A stretch of 52,177 nucleotides of DNA from Phycisphaeraceae bacterium (lineage in GTDB: Bacteria; Planctomycetota; Phycisphaerae; Phycisphaerales; Phycisphaeraceae). The notes under the pieces were generated by a model. The model did no database searches, was not told the DNA's origin, and worked only from the letters and a program-made list of their open reading frames with translations. The DNA is taken from contig JAJDCX010000089.1 in assembly GCA_029260615.1 (NCBI GenBank), positions 1 to 52,177 of the forward strand. Reading direction: 5' to 3'. This document shows, in pieces, positions 50,724-52,177 of the stretch (positions are counted from its first letter, which is position 1; every line of letters starts with the position of its first letter). The position numbers and the translations under genes are program-made.

Positions 50724-51812
50724 CTACACATTAAACAAGAAGTGACACACATCCCCGTCGCGCATGACGTAGTCCTTGCCCTCGACGCGCATCTTCCCCG
50801 CGTCCTTGATCGCCTTCTCGGCCTTGTGTTCTTCCAGATCATCGACCGAGTAGACCTCGACACGGATAAACCCGCGCTCAAAGTCGGTGTGGATCACACC
50901 TGCCGCCTGCGGCCCGGTGGCGCCGATCGGAATAGTCCAGGCCCGGACCTCTTTTTCGCCGGCTGTGAAGTAGCTCTGCAGATCCAGCAGCCCGTACGCC
51001 CCACGCGCCAGCGCACTAAGTGCCGGCTCATCCAGCCCGACTCCCTCTAACAACTCCGCCCGGTCGGCGTCATCCAACTCCGCCAACTCGCTCTCCAATT
51101 TCGCACACACCGGCACCACCGCCCCGCCCTCGGCCTCGGCCCGGTCTCGCACGAGTTTGACCAGATCACCCTCGCCATGCAGATCGTCTTCGTTGACGTT
51201 AGCGACATACAGCACGCGCTTGGCGGTGATGAACCCGAAGCTCTTGAGTTCTTTTTCCTGTTGTTCGTCTAACTCGATGCCACGGATCGGCTGGCCGGCA
51301 TCCAGTCTTTTCTGGCACGCCTCCAACAGCGTCACCCGTGCCTTGGCGTCTTTGTCGCCGGTGCGTGCGGTGCGGACCGCTTTGTCCATCGACGACTCGA
51401 CCGTCGCCATATCCGAGAGCATCAACTCCGTGTCGATCGTGTCGATGTCGCGGATCGGGTCCACTTTCCCATCGACGTGAACCACATCCGGGTCTTCAAA
51501 ACACCGCACGACGTGCAGCACCGCATCGACATTCTTGATGTGGGTGAGGAACTTGTTGCCCAGGCCCTCGCCCTTACTCGCGCCTTTGACCAGCCCCGCG
51601 ATATCCACAAGCCGAAGGATCGCCGGGATAACTTTCTGGGTCTGGATGTGGCTCTGAATAATCTCAAGCCGACCGTCCGGTACCGGCACGACCCCAACAT
51701 TGGGCTCGATCGTGCAGAACGGGTAATTCTCACTGGGTATCCCCGCCGCCGTCAGCGCGTTAAACAGCGTGGATTTACCGACGTTGGGGAGTCCGACTAT
51801 GCCTGCTTCCAT
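50724..51812 (-). CDS. ychF: Redox-regulated ATPase YchF (Obg family)
   Basis: A 362-residue Obg-like ATPase that binds ribosomes and favours ATP over GTP. The start at 51812 gives the canonical [21 protein letters not shown] (P-loop 8-16); the long upstream frame is in a G-rich tract and is rejected. Switch and nucleotide motifs: [25 protein letters not shown] (G3 region), [11 protein letters not shown] (the NxxE form that confers ATP preference), and [14 protein letters not shown]. The C-terminal TGS domain ends [21 protein letters not shown]. The length is typical. It lies between the zinc-ribbon gene (convergent) and a divergent membrane-protein gene. Confidence 0.97.
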   Translation of the reverse strand: MEAGIVGLPNVGKSTLFNALTAAGIPSENYPFCTIEPNVGVVPVPDGRLEIIQSHIQTQKVIPAILRLVDIAGLVKGASKGEGLGNKFLTHIKNVDAVLHVVRCFEDPDVVHVDGKVDPIRDIDTIDTELMLSDMATVESSMDKAVRTARTGDKDAKARVTLLEACQKRLDAGQPIRGIELDEQQEKELKSFGFITAKRVLYVANVNEDDLHGEGDLVKLVRDRAEAEGGAVVPVCAKLESELAELDDADRAELLEGVGLDEPALSALARGAYGLLDLQSYFTAGEKEVRAWTIPIGATGPQAAGVIHTDFERGFIRVEVYSVDDLEEHKAEKAIKDAGKMRVEGKDYVMRDGDVCHFLFNV

Positions 51813-51942
51813 GGGGTGCTTCGGGGGTTGGGATTCGGGGTTGGGGGTTGGTTTCGAGCGGGGCAGTGTAGTGCCGGACGGCCTTTTCGCCAAGCGGTTG
51901 GGGAGGGACGTCGTCTGGCCCCGGTTGCTACAATCAAGCTAC

Positions 51943-52177
51943 ATGGCAGCGAAACCCACTGAAACCCGGGACGTGATCTGGCCGTTTGATGGGGAGATCA
52001 AGGCCAGCGGATTGTTGCGCGTTTGGGATTACGGCAATGCAACGCTGTTGTATAGAAGATCACAGATGAGGATGCCGTTCCTGATATTGGCGTTAGCCTT
52101 GTTTGCAATCTTTGTGTGTCTCGCCATTTTTGCCTATTTCACAGTGCTAAGAGAATCCTGGACTTGGCCTCTTGCTG
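51943..52177 (+). CDS. Membrane protein, N-terminal part (cut by window edge)
   Basis: The ATG at 51943 opens a frame of 78 codons up to the window end. The visible part is a polar N-terminal region (MAAKPTETRDVIWPFDGEIK, then ASGLLRVWDYGNATLLYRR) and a hydrophobic segment (about 47-68, FLILALALFAIFVCLAIFAYF). Base composition is more AT-rich than the neighbours toward the end. A TACAAT at 51929-51934 could be a -10 box very near the start codon. The family cannot be named from this fragment. Confidence 0.6.
   Translation, partial: MAAKPTETRDVIWPFDGEIKASGLLRVWDYGNATLLYRRSQMRMPFLILALALFAIFVCLAIFAYFTVLRESWTWPLA

Noticed and set aside
1..52177. CRISPR arrays, prophage, integrases, defence islands
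   Set aside because: No regularly spaced repeats with unique spacers, no phage structural or integrase proteins and no known defence families were recognised.

Overview
The window reads as chromosomal DNA of a high-GC bacterium of the phylum Planctomycetota, most likely class Phycisphaerae. The support is indirect: a secreted FG-GAP/UnbV protein carrying two dockerin-like Ca loops and a PEP-CTERM tail, a second PEP-CTERM protein, two tandem DUF1080 (3-keto-disaccharide hydrolase type) proteins, and two zinc-ribbon membrane proteins with the CPxCGYxLRG signature common in this phylum. No phage, insertion sequence, integrase, CRISPR array, tRNA or rRNA gene was recognised. Most of the window is ordinary housekeeping DNA in short operons on both strands.

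Layout. 1-505: 5' part of rsmG (minus, cut by the window edge). 506-1287: gene-poor spacer with a long inverted repeat and a structured GC-rich stretch. 1288-2076: AT-rich zinc-ribbon membrane protein. 2459-5910: rodA and mrdA (elongasome pair, overlapping). 6125-11360: atpC, a secreted metallophosphatase and uvrA, all minus. 11617-15520: three-gene minus operon (GT39-like membrane glycosyltransferase, alkaline-phosphatase-superfamily enzyme, MprF/UPF0104-like membrane protein). 15652-15780: a gene for SRP RNA (ffs, minus) with its own promoter and terminator, which is not a protein gene. 15934-20392: PIN-TRAM protein, zinc-ribbon protein, sucD, PEP-CTERM protein, tag. 20537-22345: FG-GAP/UnbV/dockerin/PEP-CTERM protein. 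22408-24487: two DUF1080 genes followed by queF. 24692-27531: gatC-gatA and a ROK kinase. 27831-28787: cyclophilin and YjbQ. 28905-31896: pntAa-pntAb-pntB transhydrogenase. 31999-33188: FmdB-type protein coupled to a TPR lipoprotein. 33238-34347: DUF4432 mutarotase-like protein. 34440-42414: minus-strand run of two secreted proteins, glmS, a phosphoesterase, an M14 peptidase, an SPFH protein with a small 2-TM partner, and dus. 42463-44677: lipoprotein and pgi. 44801-46554: hisC-hisB. 46828-50649: HEAT-like secreted protein overlapping a DegT aminotransferase, then a zinc-ribbon membrane protein. 50724-51812: ychF. 51943-end: start of a membrane protein.

Functionally the window is rich in cell-envelope work: RodA/PBP2 (peptidoglycan elongation), GlmS and Pgi (hexosamine and hexose phosphate supply), a probable lipid-linked glycan operon, an MpaA-like peptidase, and several lipoproteins. 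Several enzymes whose partner subunits are usually neighbours stand alone here: sucD without sucC, atpC without the other atp genes, gatCA without gatB.

The least ordinary signals are: the SRP RNA with a non-GGAA apical loop; an EF-hand-like loop inside the PBP2 transpeptidase domain; the three-gene envelope operon; a C5GGATT short-repeat family in spacers with one in-frame copy inside hisC; a palindromic GATCTTTGATC/CCGCTAAAC intergenic repeat; and five 11-residue repeats in the SPFH protein. All functional calls are from reading the sequence without database searches.
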